Positions 36,825 through 44,727 of a stretch of DNA of 47,474 bases are shown one piece after another. Source of the stretch: Sulfurovum sp. (GTDB lineage: Bacteria > Campylobacterota > Campylobacteria > Campylobacterales > Sulfurovaceae); contig JAJPEU010000011.1 in the NCBI GenBank assembly GCA_021166685.1, positions 1-47,474 of the forward strand, in the 5' to 3' direction. The position numbers and the translations under genes are program-made. How positions within the stretch are numbered: position 1 is the stretch's first letter; each line of letters opens with the position of its first letter. The notes under the pieces were generated by a model. That model saw only the letters and a list, made by a program, of their open reading frames with translations, was not told where the DNA came from and did no database searches.

Positions 36825-37772
36825 ATGAAAAAAATTACGTTAATGATGTTGGCAGTGTTGCCGATGATATTAGGTGCGGACGTGCTTCCCTCGATCAATT
36901 GCAAAGGGGGAGCCATGGTGCTGCCTGAGGGAAAATGGAAATTGGGCATCAATCATATACAATTTGAAAGAAACGATATGTTCGAAGGCACAAACGAAGT
37001 GCAAAACAAAGAGAATCTTAATGCGAAAGCCAACGTAACGATCATCGGTTTAAACTACGGATTGAGCAAGAAGACATCGCTTGGCTTTATCATCCCTTAT
37101 AAAAATATGGAGGCTTCTGCCGTACTGGGCACAAACGATGTGGCTATTGACAATAACGGAATCGGCGATGTCGTCATAGCGGCAAGGCATGTACTTTTGC
37201 CGATGGATCAGTACGGATACCAAATAGCACTGGACGGAGCGATCAAACTGCCCACGGGTTCTACCGATAAACGGTTTAAGAAAGCGCCCCCAATTGCAGA
37301 AGGGGTTAACACACCTATGCCTACGCAGATCGGAACGGGAGAGTTTGAGTATAAATTGGGCTTGGGAGCATCAAAAATGATCGATGAGGGATGGCGGGTT
37401 GATTCAAATCTTATGTACACTTATCGGCCCAAGGCAAACAACGACTATGATTTCGCAGATGAGCTAAACTTCGTGCTCGGTACGGCAAAAGCGCTTAGCG
37501 ATACATTCAATGCCGGCATAGATTATACTTTTACATATAACGGCGCTACGGATATGGGTACGGATACCAACGAACCGCTAAGGGCAATGCTGCCGTTTAA
37601 GGCATTCAGCGGAACAAGCGGATATGTCACGCCGCAGATAGAGTTCGTGCCGTTTGGCAAACCGAAAGTGCATATTGGCGCTGGGGTGTCGTTTTTGGTC
37701 CATTATGACGTAGATGAGTATCAGCCGATGGAGAAAACAAGATTTTTACTCAACATGGGATACTTATTTTAA
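36825..37772 (+). CDS. Outer-membrane beta-barrel protein (phenol_MetA-like/transporter)
   Basis: The 315-residue product has a signal peptide (MKKITLMMLAVLPMILGA) and mature sequence made of alternating strands, ending in an aromatic C-terminus (LLNMGYLF) typical of BAM substrates. Blocks such as ATNVTIIGLNYGLSKKTSL-like strands, GIGDVVIAARHVLL, and DGAIKLPTGSTDKR match the MetA-pathway-of-phenol-degradation/transporter family, whose ligands are mostly unknown. Two Fur-like sites stand upstream, suggesting a role in iron or other metal nutrition. The start follows AAAAAAGGAA. Confidence 0.75.
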   Translation: MKKITLMMLAVLPMILGADVLPSINCKGGAMVLPEGKWKLGINHIQFERNDMFEGTNEVQNKENLNAKANVTIIGLNYGLSKKTSLGFIIPYKNMEASAVLGTNDVAIDNNGIGDVVIAARHVLLPMDQYGYQIALDGAIKLPTGSTDKRFKKAPPIAEGVNTPMPTQIGTGEFEYKLGLGASKMIDEGWRVDSNLMYTYRPKANNDYDFADELNFVLGTAKALSDTFNAGIDYTFTYNGATDMGTDTNEPLRAMLPFKAFSGTSGYVTPQIEFVPFGKPKVHIGAGVSFLVHYDVDEYQPMEKTRFLLNMGYLF

Positions 37773-37937
37773 AAGTTCTGTTCGCAAAGCGGTGCTTTAA
37801 TGTGCCGTTTTGTTTGTATTTTATTAATATCAAAAAATATAAATACTTCTTTTTTCTTTAGTATAATTTCAAATTACATTCAATAGATATATGTGTCTGG
37901 TAAGGAACATAGTGTTTTAATGGCATTCTTTTTTTGT

Positions 37938-37943
37938 TATAAT
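37938..37943 (+). promoter_or_regulatory. -10 box (TATAAT) of the CDGSH gene
   Basis: TATAAT after a T-rich tract (TTTTTTTGT), about 32 bases before the start of the CDGSH protein gene. Confidence 0.5.
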
Positions 37944-37975
37944 AGTTTAAAAGCGAATACAAAAAGGAGCAGTTT

Positions 37976-38245
37976 ATGCAAAAGCGCATGATAGCAGGCG
38001 TAGAGCCCATTAAGACCTCACTGAAAGAGGGAGGGGAGTACTTCTTTTGTACATGCGGGCGCGCTAAAACGCAGCCTTTTTGTGACGGAAGCCACAAGGG
38101 AACCTCATTTGTCCCAATGAAATTTACAGCCAAAGCGACAACGCAAAAGTGGCTATGTGCCTGTAAGCATACCGGCAATCCCCCTTATTGCGATGGAACC
38201 CACCAGAGATTTGCGCAGACAGATATCGGAACAATCCCAGAATAG
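37976..38245 (+). CDS. Double-CDGSH iron-sulfur protein
   Basis: The 89-residue soluble protein has two CDGSH-type [2Fe-2S] sites, each with the 3Cys-1His pattern: CTCGRAKTQPFCDGSH (about 25-40) and CACKHTGNPPYCDGTH (about 61-76). This is the bacterial tandem (type 3, Miner2-like) arrangement. The clusters are redox active and transferable in family members; physiological partners are unknown. It has its own promoter and an AAAAAGGAG Shine-Dalgarno. Confidence 0.93.
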   Translation: MQKRMIAGVEPIKTSLKEGGEYFFCTCGRAKTQPFCDGSHKGTSFVPMKFTAKATTQKWLCACKHTGNPPYCDGTHQRFAQTDIGTIPE

Positions 38246-38336
38246 CAATATTGACTTTTCTTTTGATACGTGCTAATATAAATATAAATAAACTTTAGTC
38301 ATTTATTATAAAGTTTAGTGAGCAAAAGGAGTTAGG

Positions 38337-39347
38337 ATGACTCAACAAGAAACGATGAAATACTATAAAACAGAAGAAGGAAAAGAGAGAATCATTTGCT
38401 TGCTGTGCAGGCATTACTGCAAACTCAAAGAAGGGCAGACCGGCATTTGCGGCGTCAATAAAAATGTCAAAGGCGAGCTTAAAACATTGGTATACGGACA
38501 TCCTGTCGCTATCAATCTTGATCCTATAGAGAAAAAACCGATTTATCATATGCTTCCGGGCAGCACAGCGCTCTCCTTTGGAACAGTAGGCTGCAATTTC
38601 AGATGCCCGTTTTGTCAAAACTGGGATATTTCCCAGGAAACAAAGATCAACGAATCCATAGAAGTGAGCCCCCAAAAAATGGTTGATATGGCTATGGAAA
38701 ACGGTGCTTCTTCGATAGCCTACACCTACAATGAACCGACAATTTTTTATCCTTACGCCAAAGATATCGGCGTGACAGCCAAAGAAAAAGGGTTGAAAAA
38801 TATCTTTGTCAGCAATGGCTTTGAGTCTCCTGAAGTCATTAAGGATATGGCAGGCTGGCTGGATGCGGCCAATATTGATCTCAAAAGCTGGAATGAGGAG
38901 TATTACAAGAAAGTGCTCAAAGGCGGACTGGAAGCGGTCAAAGATACCCTTAGACTGATGGTAAAAGAAGGGATATGGGTCGAAGTGACGACGCTTTTGA
39001 TTGAGGGGGAAAATGACAGCGATCAAGACCTCAAGGAAATGGCAGAATTTATAGCCAATGATCTTGGAAAACATGTGCCTTGGCATCTGAGTGCATTCCA
39101 TCCTGACTATAAAATGATGGATCATGAGCGCACGAAACTTGAAACGCTGCAGCGCGCCAAGGAGATCGGAAAAAAAGCGGGGCTATATTATATCTATATG
39201 GGCAATGTCCCTGTTCACGGAGATACGCATTGTCCTGATTGCGGCGAACTTTTGATCGATCGCACGGGATATTCCGTCATCGTTAATAAATTGCAAGAGG
39301 GGCACTGTCCCAAATGTCATAGAATGATAGAAGGGGTATGGAAATGA
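38337..39347 (+). CDS. AmmeMemoRadiSam system radical SAM enzyme
   Basis: This radical SAM protein belongs to the conserved but functionally unknown AmmeMemoRadiSam set. The cluster motif is Cys86-x3-Cys90-x2-Cys93 (GCNFRCPFCQNW). An N-terminal Cys set (C21, C24, C28, C38) and a C-terminal zinc-ribbon-like tail (CPDCGELL and CPKCHRMI) flank the barrel. GFESPEVIKDMAGWLDAANIDLKSW is the PflA-like glycyl-radical-activase segment. At 336 residues the length is standard. Strong AAAAGGAG precedes the ATG. It is followed at once by the MEMO gene (ATGA overlap). Confidence 0.93.
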   Translation: MTQQETMKYYKTEEGKERIICLLCRHYCKLKEGQTGICGVNKNVKGELKTLVYGHPVAINLDPIEKKPIYHMLPGSTALSFGTVGCNFRCPFCQNWDISQETKINESIEVSPQKMVDMAMENGASSIAYTYNEPTIFYPYAKDIGVTAKEKGLKNIFVSNGFESPEVIKDMAGWLDAANIDLKSWNEEYYKKVLKGGLEAVKDTLRLMVKEGIWVEVTTLLIEGENDSDQDLKEMAEFIANDLGKHVPWHLSAFHPDYKMMDHERTKLETLQRAKEIGKKAGLYYIYMGNVPVHGDTHCPDCGELLIDRTGYSVIVNKLQEGHCPKCHRMIEGVWK

Positions 39348-40150
39348 GTACAAGAGAAACATCGGTATGCGGGCAATTTTATCCTTCAAGCCCCACAGAG
39401 ATAAAAGAGATGTTTGAGCATTACAATAAGATACTCGATGAACATTTCAGCGATAAGGCGCTTTTTAAGAAAAAACCAAAAGCGATTATCGTTCCGCATG
39501 CGGGATATATCTATTCGGCATTTACGGCAAATGTTGCCTTTAGGATGTTTAAAAACAGTCATGCGAAGCGTGTGGTTGTGATCGGTCCCAGCCATAGGGT
39601 GTATTTAAAGGGCACAAGCATTTGTGAATACGATCAGTATGAAACACCGCTTGGACATTTACAGATAGATACGATGCTTGTCAATGAGCTTAAAGAAAGA
39701 TTCGGATTGCATTGCATACCTGAAGCACACCATGAGCATAGCACCGAAGTGCAGATGCCTTTTGTGAAGACTTATGACGGGGAAGCCTTGGTGGTGGAGT
39801 TAGTTTATGGCGATGAATCCCCTTTGAGGCTGGCGAAAGTCATTGAGTATCTTTTGCAGGATACCGATACAGCAGTGGTTATCAGTACTGATCTCAGCCA
39901 TTATTATGATATCAATAAGGCCAAGCGTCTTGACGGTATCTGCCTGGAAGCTGTGCAAAATCTTGATACCGGCATGCTGCATCAGGGATGTGAGGCGTGC
40001 GGTAAAATAGGAATCGAAGCGATGTTAATCGCGGCTAAAAACAGAGGACTTGAACCGATTTTACTGGACTATCGTACCAGTGCCGATGCAAGCGGGGATG
40101 ACTCCGCAGTTGTAGGCTACATGAGCGCAGCTTTTGTGGAGAAAGAATAA
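39344..40150 (+). CDS. AmmeMemoRadiSam system protein B (MEMO-like)
   Basis: This MEMO1-family protein has a fold related to extradiol dioxygenases; bacterial function is unknown. The likely start is ATG 39344, overlapping the upstream stop in ATGA and 7 bases after AAGGGG; an ATG at 39338 is too close to the Shine-Dalgarno. VPHAGYIYSAFTA, GPSHRVYLKG and STDLSHYYD provide the conserved metal-site His residues, and GCEACGKIGIEAML carries the conserved Cys region. The product is 268 residues. Confidence 0.93.
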   Translation: MSTRETSVCGQFYPSSPTEIKEMFEHYNKILDEHFSDKALFKKKPKAIIVPHAGYIYSAFTANVAFRMFKNSHAKRVVVIGPSHRVYLKGTSICEYDQYETPLGHLQIDTMLVNELKERFGLHCIPEAHHEHSTEVQMPFVKTYDGEALVVELVYGDESPLRLAKVIEYLLQDTDTAVVISTDLSHYYDINKAKRLDGICLEAVQNLDTGMLHQGCEACGKIGIEAMLIAAKNRGLEPILLDYRTSADASGDDSAVVGYMSAAFVEKE

Positions 40151-40770
40151 TGAAAAACCTTCAAGAACTTGTCAATTCCATGATCTCGTCAGGTGTTTTG
40201 AAAAATCCTCGGATCATTGATGCGTTTGAAACGATAGACAGGAAATACTTCATTCCCGAAGAATTTGAAGAGTACACCTATGTTGATGCACCGCTGCCCA
40301 TAGGCAAAAATCAGACGATATCTCAGCCGACAACGGTTGCATTTATGCTCGAGCTGCTGAATCCCCAAGACGGCAACAGGATACTTGATATAGGATCAGG
40401 ATCGGGGTGGACGGTGGCTTTGCTGTGCTATTTGACCGGACACAAAGGAAGCGTGGTAGGGCTGGAGAGAATCGGTGAGCTTGCACAAATGGGTCAAAAG
40501 AATATTTCTAAGTTTAAATTTGACAGCCCCTGCACCATAGAAAAATCCGGCGAAACGCTTGGAAGGCCCGGAGATAAATTTGACAGAATCCTTGTTTCTG
40601 CCAGCGCAGAAGAGCTTCCTGAAGCATTGCTTGATCAGCTTGAAATCGGCGGTATTTTGGTCATCCCGATACAAAATTCTATTTTTCGATATCAAAAAAT
40701 ATCAGAACACGAGATCAAACAACAAGAGTATCCTGGCTTTGCGTTCGTACCGTTGATTTATGGCTCTTAA
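40150..40770 (+). CDS. pcm: Protein-L-isoaspartate O-methyltransferase family protein
   Basis: This SAM-dependent methyltransferase repairs isoaspartyl residues in aged proteins. The 206-residue protein has FIPEEFEEYTYVDAPLPIGK and QTISQPTTVAFMLELL (substrate-side blocks), the SAM loop ILDIGSGSGWTVALL (motif I), and a C-terminal GGILVIPI. Its start overlaps the MEMO stop in TAATG, so it is translationally coupled to the AmmeMemoRadiSam genes. Confidence 0.88.
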   Translation: MKNLQELVNSMISSGVLKNPRIIDAFETIDRKYFIPEEFEEYTYVDAPLPIGKNQTISQPTTVAFMLELLNPQDGNRILDIGSGSGWTVALLCYLTGHKGSVVGLERIGELAQMGQKNISKFKFDSPCTIEKSGETLGRPGDKFDRILVSASAEELPEALLDQLEIGGILVIPIQNSIFRYQKISEHEIKQQEYPGFAFVPLIYGS

Positions 40771-40822
40771 GAAATGCGCCAGCTTATTTATTTGTATAAG
40801 TATTGTTTAATTTCGCATAAGC

Positions 40823-40828
40823 TATAAT
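40823..40828 (+). promoter_or_regulatory. -10 box (TATAAT) for the riboswitch leader
   Basis: GCTATAATCT stands about 40 bases before the riboswitch core. TTGTTT at 40804-40809 is a poor -35 candidate with short spacing. It gives the riboswitch and lipoprotein gene a transcription start separate from the pcm operon. Confidence 0.5.
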
Positions 40829-40867
40829 CTCTTGTATTTTAGAAGAAGTTTTAAAATTATATTTTTT

Positions 40868-40933
40868 ATGCCAAACTTGTTGCGAAGCAAGGACGGAAAG
40901 CCACGGGTCTTACTGAGACAGCCGGGTTGCAAA
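40868..40933 (+). promoter_or_regulatory. Cyclic-di-GMP-I (GEMM-I) riboswitch aptamer
   Basis: The order of conserved blocks matches GEMM-I: GCCAAAC, a P2 hairpin (TTGC-GAA-GCAA), GGACGGAAAGCC, then P3 arm GGGTCT-TACTG-AGAC and AGCCGGGTTGC. The usual form is GGCAAAC and GGACGCAAAGCC; both differ here by one base, G to C and C to G, which looks like compensatory change of the pair that stacks by the ligand site. The outer stem P1 is not obvious. The aptamer lies 190 bases before the lipoprotein gene; the long spacer presumably holds the expression platform. Confidence 0.8.
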
Positions 40934-41124
40934 CACTTTCACGTTATGCGCCGCTTTATTCTTCGCTTCGATTTTCATTATTTGCTTAATTTTTTGTTGT
41001 TTTATTTTGTCAAATAGATGAAGCGCAGGTCTAAAGGTTGCAAATTGCCTGTAAATTTTTTCGCATTTCAAAGATAATTTTGCTTCTTTTGAAAAACAAT
41101 CCATAAAACCAAAAAAGGAAAAAT

Positions 41125-42009
41125 ATGAAAAAATTTTACAAGGCAATGAGTATTGCAGCGGCTCTACTTATGGCAGGGCTATTGAGCGGATGCGGAGGCG
41201 GAAGCAGTACTACTGCGTCTACTGAGCCGTCGGGTACAGTAGCATTGAGTCTGACGGATGCCCCGGCGGACAATGAAGCGGTAAGCGCGGTATATGTAAC
41301 ATTTGACAGCGTGCAGTACCAATATGTAGACGGCAATAGCAGCTGGCAGGAAGTTAATCTGACTGAGTCAAGAACCGTCAATCTTCTTGCTTTGCAAGAC
41401 GGCAATACCACATTGTTAAGTCAAGTTGATTTGCCCGCAGGAAAGATCGCACAAGTGAGGTTCATGATCGATACCGAAAAGTGCTATATCGTAGTTGACG
41501 AGCAAAATAAAACACTCGAAGTGCCAAGCGGAGATCAAACAGGTTATAAAGCAGTCGGCGGATTTACGATACCTGCAGGCGGGATTGTTAATGTGACGGC
41601 AGATTTTGATCTTAGAAAATCTTTGACGGTTACGGGAAATGGCCGATATATACTTAATCCGACGATTAAAATCGTCGATAACAGCGAAGTAGGCGAGATC
41701 AACGGTACGGTAACCGTGGATACAAACGGTTCAACCGCGGTCATTTATGCGTATGCAGATGAAACATGGGACAACAACGAGACAAATGCAACAAACAATT
41801 TCAGTCATGCAGTTTCGAGCACGAAAGTATCAAATGGCACGTATATCCTTCCCTGGCTAACGGTTGGAACCTACGATCTTGCAGTTTTGGCATATGATGT
41901 CAATGGTGATTTTGAAGCAGTGATGGGGTTTGTAAATAATGTGACAGTGTCGCCAAACCAAACAACTACTCAAGATATTATTGATCCACTGGACGATTAT
42001 CTCCCATGA
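41125..42009 (+). CDS. DUF4382 domain lipoprotein, c-di-GMP riboswitch-controlled
   Basis: The 294-residue protein has a signal peptide with lipobox LLSGC (Cys23), then GGGSSTTAST linker. Residues about 37-185 are a DUF4382 domain: GTVALSLTDAPADNEAVSAV, VNLTESRTVNLLALQDG, QVRFMIDTEKCYIVV and a final ILNPTIKIVD. The C-terminal about 100 residues (INGTVTV, then WLTVGTYDLAVLAYDVNG) look like a second Ig or carboxypeptidase-regulatory-like beta domain. It is a predicted surface or periplasmic lipoprotein of unknown function. The upstream riboswitch and downstream terminator make it a one-gene unit; an adhesion or biofilm role is inferred from the riboswitch. Confidence 0.87.
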   Translation: MKKFYKAMSIAAALLMAGLLSGCGGGSSTTASTEPSGTVALSLTDAPADNEAVSAVYVTFDSVQYQYVDGNSSWQEVNLTESRTVNLLALQDGNTTLLSQVDLPAGKIAQVRFMIDTEKCYIVVDEQNKTLEVPSGDQTGYKAVGGFTIPAGGIVNVTADFDLRKSLTVTGNGRYILNPTIKIVDNSEVGEINGTVTVDTNGSTAVIYAYADETWDNNETNATNNFSHAVSSTKVSNGTYILPWLTVGTYDLAVLAYDVNGDFEAVMGFVNNVTVSPNQTTTQDIIDPLDDYLP

Positions 42010-42013
42010 GGAT

Positions 42014-42055
42014 GAACGTTCCGCTTTTTAGCGGAACGTTCCCTCCCTCTTTTTT
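42014..42055 (+). terminator. Strong intrinsic terminator after the DUF4382 gene
   Basis: GAACGTTCCGCT (42014-42025) pairs exactly with AGCGGAACGTTC (42030-42041) around a TTTT loop. CCTCCCT and a T run follow. Confidence 0.85.
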
Positions 42056-42077
42056 CTTCTTTTTTTTGTATCAATGA

Positions 42078-43067
42078 TTATTTGACAGCTTGAGCGATGA
42101 GATGGATCGCCATACCATAAGTTGCAGCATTGTTGTAGCGGGTGAGTACGCGAAAATTTCTTCCCCCCAGCCAAAGATCGTCATGGGAAACATTGCGCGT
42201 AAGAAGCAGATAGGCACTTGATTCTCGGAATGTTTCTTGAGGATGAATACCGTATTTTTTCAGTGTTTGGATAGGATAGGTTTTTCTGTGAGTGGCTTGA
42301 AGTCGCCCTTGATAGCGTTTTCCTTTAAAATCAGTTTTCACAGCAGCAGGAAGACCGTTTTTCCAGCCGTTTTGATGCATAAAACGTGCGATGATACCGA
42401 TGCAGTCTTCCAGATCCCATGGATCTTTTTTGCCGTCTTTGTTGTAATCCATGCCAAAGGCTCTATAGACGGAAGGAACCTGCTGCACGCATCCCATCGC
42501 TCCGGCAAAAGAGCCTCTCAGTTTGGTGACATCGTATCTTTGTTCCTGTGCCATTAAAAACAGGTGTTCCAATTCATGCTTGAAAAACTTCTGCATGCGG
42601 TTTGGATGAAACGCAAGGGTGGCAAGCGCATCTAAGACACGATAGTCGCCTGTAAATTCTCCAAATTTACTCTCCACTCCTATAAATCCTACGATATACT
42701 CTGCGGGCACATCGTATTCTCTGCTCGCACGTGCAAGCGTTTTGGCATATTTCTTTTTAAAATTTTTTGCTTTTTGAAGCGTAAGCGGATCAAGCACATG
42801 GGCTTTGTAGCGTTCCCACGGACCGTTGGTCGATCCGACTTTGTAGCGGCCCGTATATCTGTTGAGCGTATCGCGATCCAGTTTCGCATGTTTTAGTGTT
42901 GATTCTACATAAGAACGCTTGAAGCGGTATTTTTTTGTCATCATATCCACAAAGGATCGAACCTCTTTTTTTGCCAGAAAATCATAGGGAACAGGCGGCC
43001 TGTCATCATTGCCGGCCAACAAGAGCGGAGCCAAAACAATGAGTAAAAAGAGTTTAATGGATTTCAA
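42078..43067 (-). CDS. MltB-like lytic murein transglycosylase
   Basis: This periplasmic enzyme cleaves peptidoglycan with formation of 1,6-anhydromuramic ends. The 329-residue product has a signal peptide (1-18) ending LLLAG, probably not a lipoprotein since the lipobox Cys is absent. The GH103/SLT_2 domain shows the catalytic Glu132 in GFIGVESKFGEFTG, GSFAGAMGCVQQVPSVYRAF (where the family usually has G.MG..QFMPS), and DLEDCIGIIARFMHQNGW. It is co-oriented with the CitE-like gene 10 bases upstream, so they are probably transcribed together. Confidence 0.88.
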   Translation of the reverse strand: MKSIKLFLLIVLAPLLLAGNDDRPPVPYDFLAKKEVRSFVDMMTKKYRFKRSYVESTLKHAKLDRDTLNRYTGRYKVGSTNGPWERYKAHVLDPLTLQKAKNFKKKYAKTLARASREYDVPAEYIVGFIGVESKFGEFTGDYRVLDALATLAFHPNRMQKFFKHELEHLFLMAQEQRYDVTKLRGSFAGAMGCVQQVPSVYRAFGMDYNKDGKKDPWDLEDCIGIIARFMHQNGWKNGLPAAVKTDFKGKRYQGRLQATHRKTYPIQTLKKYGIHPQETFRESSAYLLLTRNVSHDDLWLGGRNFRVLTRYNNAATYGMAIHLIAQAVK

Positions 43068-43077
43068 GCGTTTTCCT

Positions 43078-43998
43078 TTATATATTATTTAGTATCAATA
43101 AAGCATCGCGATAAACAGGCTCATCAATAAACCCGAATTTTTTATCCATGAAGCCGTTGATACCTTTGGCGGTATGGGCCTCAAAAGCTTCTTTGATATG
43201 CTTGGCGCGTTTTATGGCGTTAAGGTCTATTCCAAAGATTTCGTTGGCTATCCGGACCTGCTTGGGGCCCATGCAGGCTTTGCTCTCGAAACCCATCATT
43301 TTTTCACGTTCGCACCATTTGTGGAACGTTTCCGTGTCGTTATATTCTTGAAACATAAAAGAAACAGGATGGATGCCTGCTGTTTTGGCATCAACAAGAA
43401 ACTTGCTTAGGATGTAGTTGACAGTAGGGTTTTTCGGGGTAACCAGAGACTGAGGCAATCCCAGTGAAGTCAGCAGATCAAGGATGCCCAGATTGGCTGT
43501 CGTAAGACGTTTGTCTATGCGCAGTGTGCTGAGATTTTGAAATGCCTCTTTGGTCTCGAGGGAGATGTGCAGCTCTTTGCCGGGATCAAGAAGGGTGAGC
43601 GCCTGGGCTATTTGTGTCTGATTTCTTATTTTGGCTATGCGTACCGCGTCAAAACCAAAGTCATTGAGAAATGTGATCTCTTCTTCTCCGCCTTCACCCA
43701 GAGGATTAACGCGTACGATAATGAAACTTTTGGATTGTTTTAGGTGTGAAAGAAAAAGTCCGATAGTGTAAAGCGCCTCTTTTTTGCGGCTTGGAGCGAT
43801 GGCATCTTCAAGGTTGAGGGTGATCATATCCGCATCCATTTCATCGATGCGGTTGAGATGCTTGAGATTGAGGGGGTTTAGCATCATATTGGAGCGTCTG
43901 AGAGGCCGCTTGGGCGGTGATTTATACGCAGTGCCAAAGTATGCCGGCAGCATATCCGTTTTTATGCCGTTTAAAAAATCCAATGAATCAAAAATCAT
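43078..43998 (-). CDS. CitE/HpcH-like aldolase or lyase family protein
   Basis: This TIM-barrel protein of the HpcH/HpaI-CitE superfamily acts on beta-hydroxyacyl-CoA-like substrates. ITLNLEDAIAPSRKKEAL (metal-site Glu/Asp region), FIIVRVNPLG (the Arg binding carboxylate) and HISLETKEAF (Glu ligand) are visible. The later block MMGFESKACMGPKQVRIANEIF is the usual GF.GK..IHP.QI segment, here with MGP for IHP. The N-terminal about 35 residues (TAYKSPPKRPLRRSNMML) are longer than in CitE and contain RRSNMML like the RSxLFVP entry. Substrate is unknown; no CitD or CitF is nearby. Confidence 0.82.
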   Translation of the reverse strand: MIFDSLDFLNGIKTDMLPAYFGTAYKSPPKRPLRRSNMMLNPLNLKHLNRIDEMDADMITLNLEDAIAPSRKKEALYTIGLFLSHLKQSKSFIIVRVNPLGEGGEEEITFLNDFGFDAVRIAKIRNQTQIAQALTLLDPGKELHISLETKEAFQNLSTLRIDKRLTTANLGILDLLTSLGLPQSLVTPKNPTVNYILSKFLVDAKTAGIHPVSFMFQEYNDTETFHKWCEREKMMGFESKACMGPKQVRIANEIFGIDLNAIKRAKHIKEAFEAHTAKGINGFMDKKFGFIDEPVYRDALLILNNI

Positions 43999-44064
43999 AT
44001 CCGTACTTTTTGCTTATTGTACACTATGGGAAGTAATTTATGACTAAAATGGCTATAATGCGCT

Positions 44065-44574
44065 ATGCTGAAATATTTGAACGGATACGATAGCCAAATC
44101 CTTGCAAAGGTGCAGATGCTCATAGAGCAGAAGCGTTTGGGAGAGCATCTCCTCTCCCGTTATCACTGTAATGATATTCATAAATATACAACTGACAAAG
44201 CACTGTACGATTATGTCCAGGAACTCAAAAGCAGCTGCCTAAAAAATTCTCCGCCGATAGCCAAGGTACTCTATGACGCCAAGATTCATGACCTCAGATC
44301 CGCACTGGGAACCCACACCTTTGTTTCGCGCGTACAGGGAGGAAAGCTTAAAGCAAAAAATGAAATCCGTATCTCGCATTTTTTTAAAAAAGCTCCTGAA
44401 CCTTTCTTGCGTATGATTGTCGCGCATGAGCTGGCACATCTCAAAGAAAAAGAACACAACAAAGCATTTTACAAACTGTGCACATACATAGAACCGGATT
44501 ATCATCAGCTCGAATTTGATGTGAGGCTTTATCTGACTCATCTGGAGTATTTTGGAAAGCTGTACGGGTCTTAG
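44065..44574 (+). CDS. YgjP-type (DUF45) metallopeptidase domain protein
   Basis: The 169-residue cytosolic protein has the zinc site HELAHLKEKEHNKAFY: His121, Glu122, His125 and His131. The spacing (H-E-x-x-H...H) is that of the YgjP/DUF45 (M48-like) family. It lacks an obvious signal peptide. The N-terminal half (about 1-95) is only weakly similar to known YgjP proteins. It is divergent from the CitE-like gene across 66 bases and ends before a terminator hairpin. Substrate is unknown. Confidence 0.83.
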   Translation: MLKYLNGYDSQILAKVQMLIEQKRLGEHLLSRYHCNDIHKYTTDKALYDYVQELKSSCLKNSPPIAKVLYDAKIHDLRSALGTHTFVSRVQGGKLKAKNEIRISHFFKKAPEPFLRMIVAHELAHLKEKEHNKAFYKLCTYIEPDYHQLEFDVRLYLTHLEYFGKLYGS

Positions 44575-44611
44575 GATGAGTTGGCGGTATTTGACAGGAT
44601 AAAAGCATACC

Positions 44612-44647
44612 ATACGGCTTATTTACAAATAAGCCGTATCTGTTTTT
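44612..44647 (+). terminator. Intrinsic terminator after the YgjP-type gene
   Basis: ATACGGCTTATT (44612-44623) pairs with AATAAGCCGTAT (44628-44639) around TACA, followed by CTGTTTTTG. Confidence 0.8.
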
Positions 44648-44648
44648 G

Positions 44649-44670
44649 CAGCCGGGAAGGCTCCCGGCTG
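44649..44670. repeat. Second GC-rich hairpin at the nirS/YgjP junction
   Basis: CAGCCGGGA (44649-44657) pairs exactly with TCCCGGCTG (44662-44670) around AGGC. It has no T run towards nirS, so alone it is not a typical terminator. With the preceding hairpin it may end transcription from the nirS side or stabilise the 3' end. Confidence 0.6.
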
Positions 44671-44727
44671 ACTTTAAGTCAGTGTCAAATATTTTTGATT
44701 TTTTGGTCTATTTTGCAATCATACGGA

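Noticed and set aside
40910-41146. 78-codon minus-strand frame between the riboswitch and the DUF4382 gene
   Set aside because: It overlaps the start of the lipoprotein gene and part of the riboswitch, has no Shine-Dalgarno and reads as low-complexity Lys/Phe sequence.
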